This document shows positions 46,151-63,485 of a DNA stretch of 64,000 bases, in pieces (the first letter of the stretch is position 1; the number at the start of each line of letters is the position of its first letter). Position numbers and translations under genes: made by a program. Where the stretch lies: assembly GCA_943735955.1 (NCBI GenBank), contig OX030955.1, positions 6,286,269 through 6,350,268 on the forward strand, written 5' to 3'. Source of the stretch: Piscicola geometra (taxonomy: Eukaryota > Annelida > Clitellata > Hirudinida > Piscicolidae). The notes beneath the pieces are model-generated. The model was not told the DNA's origin and did not search any database. It saw only the letters and a program-made list of their open reading frames with translations.

Positions 46151-46615
46151 ATAATGCTTGTGTGGCAAGTCATGACGGCGCTTAAGTTAATAAATAAATT
46201 TGAAAAGAGGATGCTGGTAGTGGAGATGAATGGTGGTGTGCTGGTGGGAGTGATGATGCCGATGGAAAGGATTACAACTATTGAAGCGTGATAAATTAAA
46301 CTTCCATTACTTTTTTCTGTCGCATAATTAGAGTAGATTTGATTAGGTCTTTTCATTGATCATGAGGATAGCGTGCAGTACTGTCTGGTGTATAAAAGTG
46401 ATGAAAGTTATGAATGAAGAAAATGATGGTAATGATGATTAAATTTCATGTGGGGGGTGATGATACCGATTTGCAGCTGCGTAAACACAAGAGGAAACAA
46501 AGAAGCCAAGTGGACCAACAGCAGTCTAAGCTGTGAAGCGCGCCATCGTCATCATCATCGTCTTCATCATCATCATCATCAGCAGCAGCATAATCAGCAT
46601 CATTGCTGCTATCAT

Positions 46616-46755
46616 CGGCATCATCGTCATCATCATTATAATCATCATCGGCATCATCGTCATCATCATTATAATCATCATCGGCATCATCGTCATCATC
46701 ATTATAATCATCATCGGCATCATCGTCATCATCATTATAATCATCATCGGCATCA
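46616..46755. repeat. 33-bp tandem repeat (ATCATCATCGGCATCATCGT type), four copies
   Basis: Four near-perfect 33-bp units built from ATC/GTC/GGC triplets and TTATA. Open in several frames only because of the repeat. Confidence 0.88.
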
Positions 46756-49292
46756 TTATTGTTAAAAGTAACTAATAAAATTAAAAATAAATGTAATTTA
46801 ATTGTTCAATCACCGACTTCGATCTTATCAGCCCTGTGTCTATTGGAAACTCAATCACTCGTCAAAGTCTAGCGCTGCAAAGTACCAACCGCCCCGGTAC
46901 AATGCGCCACGGAAAAAGAAACCTCCTGACCCCTTATCTGCGTCATCATGATGATGATGATGATGATGATGACGATGAATATTATGATGACGACGATGAT
47001 GATGATAACGAAAATTGAAAAAGATTTTCGATATTTTTATTTTAACAAGCAATTGATACTTTTTTTGACGTTATTTGAAGACAGAATGATAAGAGTGTCA
47101 AGAGATGCAGACATGAAAGCTTAAAATAAAAGCATTGCAGAGTGTCCCATTCAGCTTATGAGTGTGTGTTTTTCATGTAGAGTATCTTTGAATTGATTTC
47201 TATATAAGTCAACAAGTAATAAATAAAAATAAAGCTATGCTCCTCCCATTTATTTCGAGTACTTTAGTTAATGATTTAAAAAATAAATATTTAGGTTTTA
47301 ATAATGGATTTCATCGGATATTTCATATAGTATGTAAAATCTTTGAAATAAATGAATACTTGATGACATAAAATACTTATAATTAATTTAAATTGTATAA
47401 AAAAGTATGTCCGATCTATTTCTTGTTAAAATTCTATAAAATAAATCACTAATTAATGCAAAGCCTTTAACTCATAAACCTTGAGTTCTTGATGATGTAA
47501 CGGGTGCCAGTTATCTTGTTAACCCACTTGCTACGAGTTATTTGAATTTCATTGTTTTAGATCTTGTTTCCATAAACTATTCTTCATTAAGTTCCCTTAT
47601 CCGCAGTGCCGAAACCCAGACGTTTGTTTTGAAATCTCCGCTGTGCTTTATGCTCTTGGGTTGTAATTTCTTGCTGTTTGAAATTATAAGATCGATGCTT
47701 TGAAGTTGTATTAGTCAGTAACACGCAATGTTACATTCGTATCAGCGGCACGATAAGCCTTATCAGAGGCCGTTGTTATCCGGCAGGCCAAGGCGGATGT
47801 TGAATGTTCCTGACATCATCCTACTGCGCACACTTGATCCAGATTGCGCCATTAATCTGGAGTTTTTGATTTTATTTTTGAATTAATTATCTTTATTTAT
47901 GTTTTATTTATTTATTGTAATTTAGATAAACTGGAAGTGCATTGAATGGGTCAATGTCCTTTGAAATAACTTTAAAGTTTAAGAATAGATTTTTTAATGG
48001 GAAAATAGGTTTAAATAGTTAAACTATCAAAAACTTTGAAATCAAATGGAAAGAAAAGGTTTTATCGATAAATACCAGCATGGGATCGATGTCTTCTCTG
48101 AAGAAAAAATATTTTTTCTTTTTTTCTCCCAAAAGGCACATTTAGTATGCCGTCTAAAAAGATATGATTCGTTAATTAACGTGACAAAAACATTCTTATT
48201 ATCGAGGCTGAAACATCATTTCTGTCATCCATTTAGTTTGATTGAGGGTTCTCATTATGTGTCCTGTTTCATCATTATTTTAGAGTGCTTTTTTTAGAAA
48301 AAACGTAATTGTTTTCTATAACCGGTCAATCATGAGAGAAAATACAATTTTTCTTTTTGTTTCTGGTCACGGGGCTTGAATTGTTCTTGGCAGCAGCCAT
48401 CTCTTCTCCTGAAATGAACGCCTACCTGGGTGTGTGGGAGTTGAACTCATGATCTATGTCTCGTCAAACTGTAGCATCTTATAGTTTCTGTATTAAGAAT
48501 TAGCTTTCAAGGCCCTCATACATCAAAAGTGGCCTAAAGCACTAAATGCCAGACTGAAAGTTCAAAAATATTCTATTAAACCCGATTCAGAATGTAATAT
48601 TTGAAGCGCAATTAAATATATTTCCCTAAACTCTTGTAACGGCCAGAGTTCTCAAAAGGCGGTTTCAAAAGCAGTCAGAAACAGCAAACAGGGTAAAAAA
48701 GTAATTGTTTTTGTGTGGAATAAGTTCGAATAAAAGGCCCATTTCTTGCACATAATAATACTATTGTGAAAAATAAAAAAGTAATTATCCTATTATTTTA
48801 GTATGTTACTCAGGAATGTCAATATCATAGCGTATATAACTAACGATATTTCAAATTTTCGTGCTTAAAAAAGTCCAATAAAAAATTTATTTTACAAAAT
48901 AATGAAAATAATTCAAAGTAAAAATATGTTTTCCCAAACATTTATTTCGAATTTAAAAAAATGTTTCTTAAACTTTTAATTCAATTTTATCATTTAAAAG
49001 AGGCTATAATTATAATTTAGTATATCTTCTTAATACTGGTGTTTTAGGGGGTTATTAGGGCAAGTTTCTGGAAGACTTTGGCATCAGTGCCTGCTACTAG
49101 GCATGCTTTCTGACCCACCCGTCACCGGACCTATGAGGCCAATTAAGAAGTTGGTCGTTTTATAATTTAAAATAAATCAATAAACATTTTACTAATTTTT
49201 AATAATATTTAATTTTTTTGCAAGACTAATGTAACTGATAATTCTATATTTTTAGACACCCTCATTTATTGAAAAATGTACCTTTAACACTA

Positions 49293-49333
49293 TTAATGAT
49301 GATGATGATGATGATGATGACGATGATAATTTC

Positions 49334-49432
<99 letters not shown>

Positions 49433-49590
49433 AATAATGATGATGATGATGATGATGACGATGATGATGACGATGATGACGATGATGACGGTGATGATGA
49501 TGATAATGATGATGATGACGATGATGATGACGATGATGATGACGATGATGATGACGATGATGATGACGATGATGACGGTGATGATGATGA
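49293..49590. repeat. (GAT)n microsatellite, ~300 bp
   Basis: A pure block of GAT followed by a variant block with a GATGATGAC periodicity. Confidence 0.95.
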
Positions 49591-52500
49591 ATATAAATTA
49601 AACCGACAAATCGCCTACATTACACCTTTAATTAAATTTTCATTCACATTTCAGACTAAAGTTTAGATAAACAAAATAATATAAAAACTTGTCAAACAAG
49701 CTTTCATCAAAGTATTTAACATAATAATAGCTCTGTTATTACCCATGGAACCTACTTTGTAGAATGTTATCAAAAATATTATTTTATTAAAATATTAATT
49801 AATTACTAATATAATTAACAGACTTCTTCATATCATTATTATAAATGAGAATATTATCTAAAAATTATTATTATTTATTTGAATATGAACTCTCACAAAG
49901 CAAGGGGCTAATGCCTTTCCACCGACGTGGCCTGCTGACGTCAAAAGACTGGCTTAGAGATGCTCAACTATGATGAACGATGATGAATGATCAAATCTCC
50001 CACGTGATTTCATCAAATTCATGACGTCATTCCTCATCCATGCATGGAATTCCTAATGAGATTCTGGAATGTTCAACCTTTTCACCCTTTTGACCAGTTT
50101 ACATGGTAATAACAGTTTTGGCCTACATTTTGAGTAAATTATAATCAATAAAAATTGTTCATTGAAAACATTTTGAATTGATTTTTTTCAAGAAAATAAG
50201 TTAATACGAAAACACCTCCATAGCACTTAGAAAATCAATGATCTCATGATCACCCTCAAAGGAACAAGAATTATTCATATTCAATGGTTGTGAGACTTTT
50301 ACATGAAATAAATTATTATTTTATTTTTTTTATTTTAAATGAAATGAGTGAATTTTATTTGAACGAAAGATTGTATTTTCTCACACACATTGAGACAGAA
50401 CCTACATTTAAAGAGCTTTTTAAATATTTTTAATGAATGGCCTAATTTTCTGTATTGATTAAAGCCCCTCAAACTAATTGATATTAGCAAAACATTTTTA
50501 ATATGCGTTTCTTCAATAAAATGAAGTTGTTAAGAATCTGGTTTATAAAGTCTTTCATAATAGTTTAAGAAATTTTTTAATATAAAAAGTTTTAAAAAAA
50601 TTCCTTAAAAAAGTTATTCTAGATGAACTTCCAAATAAACAAGATGGTTGAGAAATCGTATTAACCAAATAATCCTTAAATTTTTAAAATATGAAATCAA
50701 TAATTAATTAAGTCTCATTAGTATTAAAAAATAAAAATAATAATAATACGCTGTCGATGCATGATAAGTTATATAACTTATAGTCTAGAATTTATTAATT
50801 CTGTATCCCAATGTGCTATATGTCTTGTGCGTGAGTGTGTGTATGTGTGTGTGTGTGTGCTTATGTGCGTGTATGTGTGTGTGTGCTTATGTGCGTGTAT
50901 GTGTGTGTTTGTATCTAGGAACGTTTGCTGGTCGTCTGTATTTTTCAGAAACCTGAATCTGTGTACATCATTATGTGAGCTCCTTTTATGTCTCATGTCT
51001 GCGTTACTTTCACGTTTTTATTTGTTGTTATGCGTGCGCGTATTCATGTCTGTATGTGTGGATCTTGCTTCATATGCGTGTTTGTCAACATTTAATTGTG
51101 CCTTTGAATTTGTACGTGACTGGCTGTGTGTGTGTGTGTGTATAGATGTGTACAGATGTGCGTGTTTGTATGTGGTGGTGATGCCATGATTATACTCGGC
51201 CTACTTTGTGGTACGCCACAGCTCTCTATGGCGTAGAATCCGCAAAATGGACGCACATGCATAAAGGTTAGTGGAAAGGGGTCAGATGTGGCATGCGAGG
51301 TGACTAAAACCTTCCGAATCCTTTTAACTTATCGACTTTTATCAGATTTTAAATCAATATAATATAGCATTTTGAACAAATGATTTTTATTGAATTAAAT
51401 TGGCACTCAATATTTATTAAATTTGCTATTTTTCTGAAAATTTTTTTGGTTTTTTTTCTTTAAAGTTTCAACTAACACTCTATATTTTCGGTTTCGGATA
51501 TTCTTGAATTTAATCAAAAAGAAAAATGTCTCTTTAAATAAGTTTAATTTATAAAATCAATTTTAGATTTATTTTTGGTTAATGAAAACGTCGGAAAAAT
51601 AAAGATAAGCAAGCTTGGGGATATTCAAACAGTTGTTTTTTCGTGAATTTTTTAAAAACAATTAAATGTTTTGTAATTTGCTTCCATTTTAGCCTTCATT
51701 AAGAAATCATTAAAGCTTATTGGCATCCATTTTCACGACTGATTCGAACATTTTCTCAATTACGGATTTAATGTCACAAACGGCAAACATAGCGCAGAAC
51801 AAAGATGTTAAAAAGTAAAATAACTCTAAGGAATTAACGTGTACATCAATCGTCAATAAAAGCAATAAAAAGTAAATGCAAGCCACTATTCTCTACTCAA
51901 AACTCTGTTATATCCACGTTGAGAAACAATAAAAAGGTCGTCTGTCAACATCAATACGCAATAAAACACCACATTCACGCCCTACAAAGGGACTCCGGTG
52001 GCCATTATTCTTTCCTTCATGAATAATCCATTATACTTCTGCCTCATAATCTCTGGCCAATAATTCAAGAGAACAAAGTAAGTTATTAAGAGTCATTAAA
52101 GCAATCGCCACACCACTTTACTTTTTGCATTGAGTGACTTTTCAATGGGACAAAGAAGCAAATGCCCATTAGGGAGGAAAACGAACATAATTCTTCACTT
52201 CTTTTATCTTCAAATCAAGTAATGGTTGGATATTCAGAGTTCATCCAGTGAAAAACATGTAGGTGTATAAATACCAACAAATATGGTTAATTGACTATAA
52301 AGAATGCGGTTGGAACATGCATTAATCAGATAAGAGCAAGTAATTAAGGCGTTACAAATTTTATGATTAATTTAGATAGTGTTTCAAGTTTTTGGGCTAT
52401 AAGATCAAGAAATAAAGATTTAAAATGATTTAAAAAACAAAATCTGTAAATCTTTTTTATGAATTTTTGAACTAGCTAAATGTTTTAAATACATACACGG

Positions 52501-55500
52501 ACATACAAACTTGAAGAAAAATACATTCAATGCCATACAGAGTCCTTCCAGCCATATCGCATAAAATCTCAGTCTTTGTCTCCTACTATAGCTTCTAGTG
52601 TGTTGTTTGTGGTGTGTTTCATATAATATTTTATGTTCTTATAAGTTATTGAATTATTTCTGTATTTATTTATTAATTATTTATTGTACTTTTTGTTCCA
52701 CACGTTGTTAATTGAATTTTCGTTTATTACTTTGTATTATTATTCAAATATTATTATTATTTTTCTTATTCTCATGCGCTCGTGTGTGTGTTAGTTTAAT
52801 TGAACGCGCCTTTTTAGAATTGCTGCCTGGATTTTCGGAAGGCCTATAAGGTACACCATTTTTTTTCTCTCCACCTTTGGTTTTTGTTTCACTGTTTATA
52901 TAATCAAATACTTTTCCATTTTTTCGTTTCTAAATTCTAAATTCATTTATAAAAAATACTCAAAGAAAGAAAGAATTGAAGATAATATTATTTCTAAAGT
53001 TCTTAAACTATTTTTTATAAATAAAAATTAATTAAACTTTTCCTTATGGAAAATAAAAATAAAATTTTGAAATATAGTCGAAAAGGATTCCTTCTGGCAT
53101 TGGTGGTGCCATTGTGAGCTCCACTCAATCTTCAGTTGGTTGGAATACAGTTTCATCATCATCCACTGCACATCAATGATCACTTTACCATCATGACTCT
53201 TTCTCCAATTTACATCGCCATTCGCTATCACGAATATCAGCTTCTGAGTCATTTTGGCAATTGTGCCGATGGGTTGAACATACATTATGTTTTTTCCAAA
53301 AAATACATAAGCACACACAAATATTAAAGATACATACATACAAACTTACGAATACAAAAACCAATATACAAATTTATGTGCATGTGTTTTTGTTGATAGT
53401 TGTGTATGCTGGTACGACTAATGCACATAATAAATGTGCACTATACTCTTCAGCATGTGTGAGGCATGCAGACATACCAGAATCTCAATGGGTGTATGAG
53501 TATACTTTTTAATATAAAGGCTATATTTACACAGCCATATAAACCAACACAAACACATAGATTATTCTGTAGATATATAATGGCTGTGATGGCATAGAAA
53601 GGATCAACAAATAAGCATATATAGAGCACCAAAGTGGACCGATAGAAAATTTGCTGCTGCATCGGTCAGTCTCCTTGTCCCTCTTCTTGTGCTGCTTCTT
53701 GTCGCTCTTTGTGTGCATCATTGTGTGTTTGCCCATCATCAGTAAACACCATACGATCACACTTTTAAAGTAGTGTTCTGTTTAGATTACAGTTTCGTTG
53801 GCACTTTATTCTGGCATACGTGACTGAAGTTGTCTTTGTTAGTTCGAGATAGCTTCGAATTATTCCAGTTTGCCGCGCTGCTTCATCCTACCTCGGAACA
53901 TTTGATCCTTCGATCCGGAACTTTGATTTGAAAGACAAAACCCTCTGAAGAAGTTAGTTTTAGTTTTGATTTTTAAGCATCTTGGACTACAGTGTACTCA
54001 CCTCACTGATTAAACTTTAATCATTTAAGTTGCTTTGCCTGTTTGAAATACTCCATTTTGAAATTAGTTCCCGACTTAAATAGTAATGTTTAAATAATCT
54101 ACGTTCAAGAGTGAATTAATGAATAAGATGTTGATACAATTAATATTATTGATTAATAATCAATAAATTAATTAAACATCTGATATTGATATTTTATAAT
54201 GAATTCCCGAAATCAGCTAATTAAGATTTTCGTGAAAGCTTAGACTTGGAGTGAAGATGTTAAAAATGTATAAATATTCCTTAATTTTTCACAATAATTG
54301 AACACAAAGTGTTGTTATTTTAATAATTCTTTTAGAGTATGTAATGTTTAATCTCATTATTACTTTTAATCCACTTATTTTACTCAGTGAACATGTATTA
54401 TGTATATGCTTGAAGCTATATGGTTTGAAGGAAAGCTTTATTTTTTTAAAATCTATCCAGTAAGCCTTTTAGATATTGATTTTAGTACCCTATTTTTATT
54501 TCATTTCATTCATGATTAGTCTTTTAATGTGAAAGTTTCAGGATTCGTAAATAGTGTATCAGACATTCTTGAGCATGTATCATGCAGGCTTTAGGAAATT
54601 TAGGCCTCCTAACAGTCTCAACAACATATTTTAATCACTTCTTTAAAAAAGATCTGCTTAAATATTTTCTTATAATTATTTGGTAAAAACATTATTTGTC
54701 TTTGAATTTATTTTAATAATATCACTTTAATTCTTTTTCTTACTTATTAGTATTATTGTTAAATAAAATCTTTACTTTATTCTAAAATAACTGAAATAAA
54801 TAAAAAATCGTTCTAGTTTGTGCTTTGTAAGATCAGGTGAGGCAAGTGAAGAGGTTTGTCTTGGCAGTGTTTGAAGAGGGAGCCAGTCTTGGGGGGGGGG
54901 CGTCTTGCCGGCTTCATCAGTCCCATGATAGACTCACAAGAGGCTAATAATGTGCATCACAGTAATCGCTTCAATGTGATCTTTTATGATTTTTTGGTGC
55001 TGATTTGTATGTGATTTTGTCATGTTTGTTGATACTAGGCATACAAACAAACAGTCAAGGAGAAAGGCGAACACACACGCGTGCACGCACTGATGCACGC
55101 ACATTTACGCAAACACCACATTGTTTGGAAACTTGAAAGTCTTCAACTAAAGTGAAATTTCACTTCACATAGACTTCCTTGCGAGGAATTCCCAAGCTGA
55201 TAATCGAATTAAAAAAAGTAATTGTACAAATTATTCCGTATCCGAAATAATAAATAATACATGAATGAAGATGTAAACAAAACACATACCTTATTAAATC
55301 ACGCACACGGCACAAACAAACGTTCGCTGTTTTGTTCTGTTCCCTTGACCCAACTTGGTGTTATGCTGATTCTGAAGCTTCGTTCATTCAACTTTCCATA
55401 TAGCGGTGTTTCTTATTAATTTTTCGCTTGCTAATCACTATTTATTCGAGCATTTTTCATTCCCTTTATGAATGCAAATTGATCCTCTTACTCTTTTGTT

Positions 55501-55859
55501 TGTTTCTTAATTGCTATTAAACGAGTTAATTATTATTGTTTCATGTATAAAAATTTTTGTAAATTACTTTTAATTTTTTTTAAATTTGAGGTTTTAAATA
55601 TATATATAAATGTATTTTTAAAATATGTGGAAATAATTAATCAAATATTTAAATAACTTAGCCTTAAAAATATATAATAAAAAGACATCTTTATGTATAA
55701 TTTACTTGATATAATCATAAAATCTGTTTCCTTAGAATGTGATGATGATTTTTCGGCTTATTCACTACAAAGTGTACTCAAACAGCCCTAATTGGCTCTC
55801 TCACCTCAAGTCGAATTGGCGCTTTTGAAGATGAATGGAGAATAAGTGAATGGATGGTG

Positions 55860-56140
55860 AATTGATGGATGCATGCATGCATGGACAGATAGATGGATGA
55901 ATGAATGAATGCATGTAAGGAAAGATGGATGAATGAATGAATGCATGTAAGGACAAATGGATGAATGAATGCATGCATGCATGGGGAGATAGATGGATGA
56001 ATGAATGAATGCATGCAAGGACAGATGGATGAATGAATGAATGCATGCAAGGACAAATGGATGAATGAATGCATGCATGGACAGATAGTTGGATGAATGA
56101 ATGAATGCCTGCATGGACAGATGGATGAATGAATGGATGT
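55860..56140. repeat. GAATGAATG-type minisatellite, ~32-36 bp units
   Basis: About eight units of 'gcatgcaaggacagatggat' followed by GAAT repeats. It ends before 56150. Long reverse frames here are repeat artefacts. Confidence 0.85.
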
Positions 56141-57385
56141 AAAACGAATAAAAAGAAAAACGAGAATGAAAGGGAAAATGAATGACTTTATACAAGAGGA
56201 AGATGAATGAGTATACCTGAATTAACTTTGAAACGATTGAATAAATTCAAAGAAATTGTGAAAAATATTCCAGCACTGATTCAATGCGGCTTCAATGCAT
56301 GATGAATGGAGAGATAGATAGAGAGACAGATAGATGCGTAACTGGATAATTGATGGAGGAGAGAAATTGATATAGCGCATTTTGAAAAGCCGTTTCAAAC
56401 GCACTCAGCTTCATTGTTTACTTGTACCAATTTAAACTGAAAAAAAGTAATTACAATGAAAATAAAAATGATAAATAAGAATAATTCTCTTCAATGTTCT
56501 ATCTTATCAAACTAACTGAAAGCTGCCTTAATGAAAGCAACTCATTTCTTTGTTTCCTTCGCATCATTCTTGTCTTAATAACATTTTTATTTCGCCGAAT
56601 AATATACAGGTCACACGAACAAGACCAGCTTAAATGATAAACTTGCAATTAAACTCTAGGTCTTTCTGCGAATGAAAGCGTCTGTGATAAGGCCGCTAAC
56701 TTAACATGCGATTTCCCGAAGCTAACACTTTTGAACGCATTAATATGCTCATTAAAATGTTTTTTTGAAGATTTGTGTGGTTAACGTTTAAATAATGCAG
56801 TAATAAAAAATCGATTTAACGGATTTCTTAAACGTGACTTAATCAAAGGTGAAAGCAATGAAAAAAATATTCGTGATTATAAAACAATTTAATTATTTAA
56901 TAATTGTTCTGAACATCCACGATATGACTTGACTTGGGGGTTTCTCTAACCTTTATAAATACGTTCTAAAATCCTCGCCATCGTAAAATATGTTATCATC
57001 ATTACTCCATACACAGTGTCATCATCTTTATCATCGTCTTCATCACGTGCTGTATCATATTATACGCATGCATTCAAACTATCAGCACATTCACCCATAC
57101 CTTATATCAATATCTCAGCACCAGACGCCAACTTTGCACCAATGATCTTTTCCTCACAAAACGAATATTTCACTCTTTTATATATTTTTCCATGTCATGG
57201 TCTTTTAAATTGTAAAAATAAATTTTATAAAAGTTGGATTTTGTATTGAAACTGTCTTTTAAAGCTTGCATGATTTGTCGTTTTCGCATTGCAGCACTTG
57301 TCGTTCTATTGAATTGAAATTTATTGCATTTTAAAGAAACTTTTAACGTTCTTTATTCTCCCACCAAGCAAGGAATGCCAGGGAG

Positions 57386-60684
<3,299 letters not shown>

Positions 60685-60982
60685 GTATGTCTTTGATTTT
60701 TATCGTTTTTTATATTTAAATATTTTTATTTTTTATATTTTAATGTTTCTTTATTTTGTAGATGTAGTTCGAAAAGTGATTTTTACTTCCTATTGAAGTT
60801 TTTTATGGTTTTTATTATATATATATATGGTCTTACAATTAGAAGCATGTCTTTTTATTTCTTTATTTTTTTATTTGAAAAAATATTTTTTAAACATTTC
60901 GAAACTCTTCTCGCTGCTTTTTTCTTATTGATATTTTCTTTATTTTACACGACATCTTTTTATTATATTGTACATACGAATT

Positions 60983-61165
60983 AATAATAATAATAATAAT
61001 GACAAGCATTATTATAGTGGCGTATAACCCAAACGAGCTTCCAGGCCACTTAGGCTGCAATGCAGCCTGGCTGCATATATTCTTTTGCATCTATAGGCTA
61101 TAGGCTACTAGGACATTGGTTGCACTCGAACCTAGGACCTTTCATTATTGGTCAAACCGAAAGTC
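60983..61165 (-). mobile_element. tRNA-derived SINE, family 2, second copy
   Basis: Read on the minus strand it shares 'accaataatgaaaggtccta', the B-box GGTTCGAGTGC, the CGCCACTATAATAATGC block and an (ATT)n tail with the copy at 35983-36170. It has an extra segment between head and body containing GCAGCCAGGCTGCATTGCAG. Confidence 0.8.
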
Positions 61166-63172
61166 GTTGCCGACCACAATTAAAATACTTAGAATATTGT
61201 AGAATGCTTTCAAATTTTTATTTCAAATATTTCTTCAATGCTTCAATGGCTGTTATGATCATTTGCTGAAGCAATAACAAATTGATCAACTTTGACCTAT
61301 GCACAATGATGGATCACGCAGCACCAGGCCCAAATACTGTACAGGCATTCACCTATCAATCATGCTTTATTAGAGTGAAGAGTTTAAATCAATTTGAAAA
61401 AGAAATTGCAAAATTAGAGAAATAAATGAAAAAATCGCGTGTCACGATTAAAAAGGGAAAACATTAAATTATTTTAAAATGTATAGAAATGGAAAAAAAT
61501 AAATATTCCAATTTTGTATGAAAACGAAAATAAAAGAGCTTTTGAAAGATGAGGTTATTGGGTGGAGAATGATCATTTGGATGGATGACGGATGCCTTTC
61601 GATTAGTGTTTGAGGATGGGTCATCTGTGCAACAAGGAATATCCAATGTTCAGAATGCATTTAGGAAATATAGGGTTTTTTATTGAAATATTTTTTATTT
61701 AAAAGACTTAATTTGTAATAAAATTAGTTAAAAAATTATATTTATATATAATATTAAAAGAAACTTTTAAAAAGGGCGCCGTCACTCAATTAATCATGTC
61801 TCATGGCTAGATAGAAATAGCAGAATAAATGGTGGAAAGATAGAAAGTTAGTTTGGAAAGGAAATACATCTGCAAAAATGCTGTTAGGGTATCATTCTGC
61901 TTTCTATGTCTTATTTTAGCCATTCTTATCATCATCATTATCATATATGATAAACCATGACAAATATCATCATTTTTTGGTACCACTCTGTTCACATTTC
62001 ATCATCGGCATCGTCAACTTCAACATCCAATTATTATCCTCAGCATCATCATCATCATCACCATCATCATCATCACCATCATCACCATCATCATCATCAC
62101 CATCATCATCCTCATTTTTTAGACGGATGATAGACCTCAATTAGTATTTTCTCATGCTTCTTCAACGTCGCCATCTGGAAAAATAATATCAGCCTCCATA
62201 AGGCTGCTGAAGCTGATGGTGGTGATGATGATGATGACAATGATGGTGATGGCGATGATGATGCTGAAGATGAAAGTAATGAATATGATGATAATGATGA
62301 TTCTTAAGATAATGATGAACATGTTGACAAGATCGGTGTACCCGATATGACAGTGATAATGATATTAAAAGCACATTCGTACATACTTCTTTACGACTGT
62401 TGAAGATATGAGAGGAATGATGAATGAACGAACTGAGCTGGTATGTAACATGAGGTTGTGGGTAATTGGATGCGTGAAAAAAAAGCTGATTGTTGATGTT
62501 GTCATTCTTGCATGTCTGCATGTGAGTGTGTCAACAGCATGAAGATTTCAGTTGAGTGAATGATAGATACAGAAAATATTAGAATGGTTCTTATTTAGTT
62601 ATTTAAAGCATACAATATTACAAAATAGGTGAAAGTGGTTGTTCAGAAGTGTAAATATTGTAAAGGTTGTGAGGAATCGTTGAGAGGTCGTAAAAGAAGG
62701 AGAGAAAGTAGGGTATGGCTGTAAAAGAACCGGCTGGTTGTATTGATCATTGAGTGGGCGAATAGATGGATTGCTGGATTATTCGGTAGTTGATTTATTA
62801 ATTCAAAAGAGGTTTTGGATAAGAGATCAGATCTTTCTAGCGTTGCGAAAGGTAAGTAGTGTGTATTGATAAGTTAAATAATAGGGATAGAAATCATCAT
62901 CGTCGCTTACGAGGCGTTGAAAAAGAGAATCTTATTTTTATCATTCATAGTTTCGTGATTGGAGCAACAAAGCATTTCAAACAAAACATGCTTGTACAAT
63001 TAAAACCGAGTAAGATAAAAGATTATCAAACGCGCATGCTCGCCCACGCTAACACAGAAGCAAACTCACACTCACAAACACGCAAACATTCACACGCATG
63101 GAACTCCTTATCTGCTTTAATGAAACTTACAACTCCTAAACTTCCTCCATCATGACTCATCCTTCTGCAGGG

Positions 63173-63485
<313 letters not shown>

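Larger units (their letters stand above)
42066..57385. other. 15-kb gene-poor, AT-rich region with many simple repeats
   Basis: No confident exon. Repeats seen: three ~35-bp units at 42455-42545, (CA)n at 45773-45912, (GAT)n at 45980-46150, 33-bp units at 46616-46755, (GAT)n at 49293-49590, TG-rich 50826-50912, a G run near 54889, and GAAT minisatellite at 55860-56140. Two small open exon-like pieces occur at 46477-46536 and 46832-46951. It may hold 5' exons or regulatory DNA of the nuclear receptor. Confidence 0.55.

Noticed and set aside
49269..49601. Poly-Met frame of 110 aa
   Set aside because: A reading of the (GAT)n array with no flanking coding signal.
55778..56195. Overlapping His/Ser/Ile/Phe-rich reverse frames
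   Set aside because: They come from the GAAT-type minisatellite, which is open in three frames at once.
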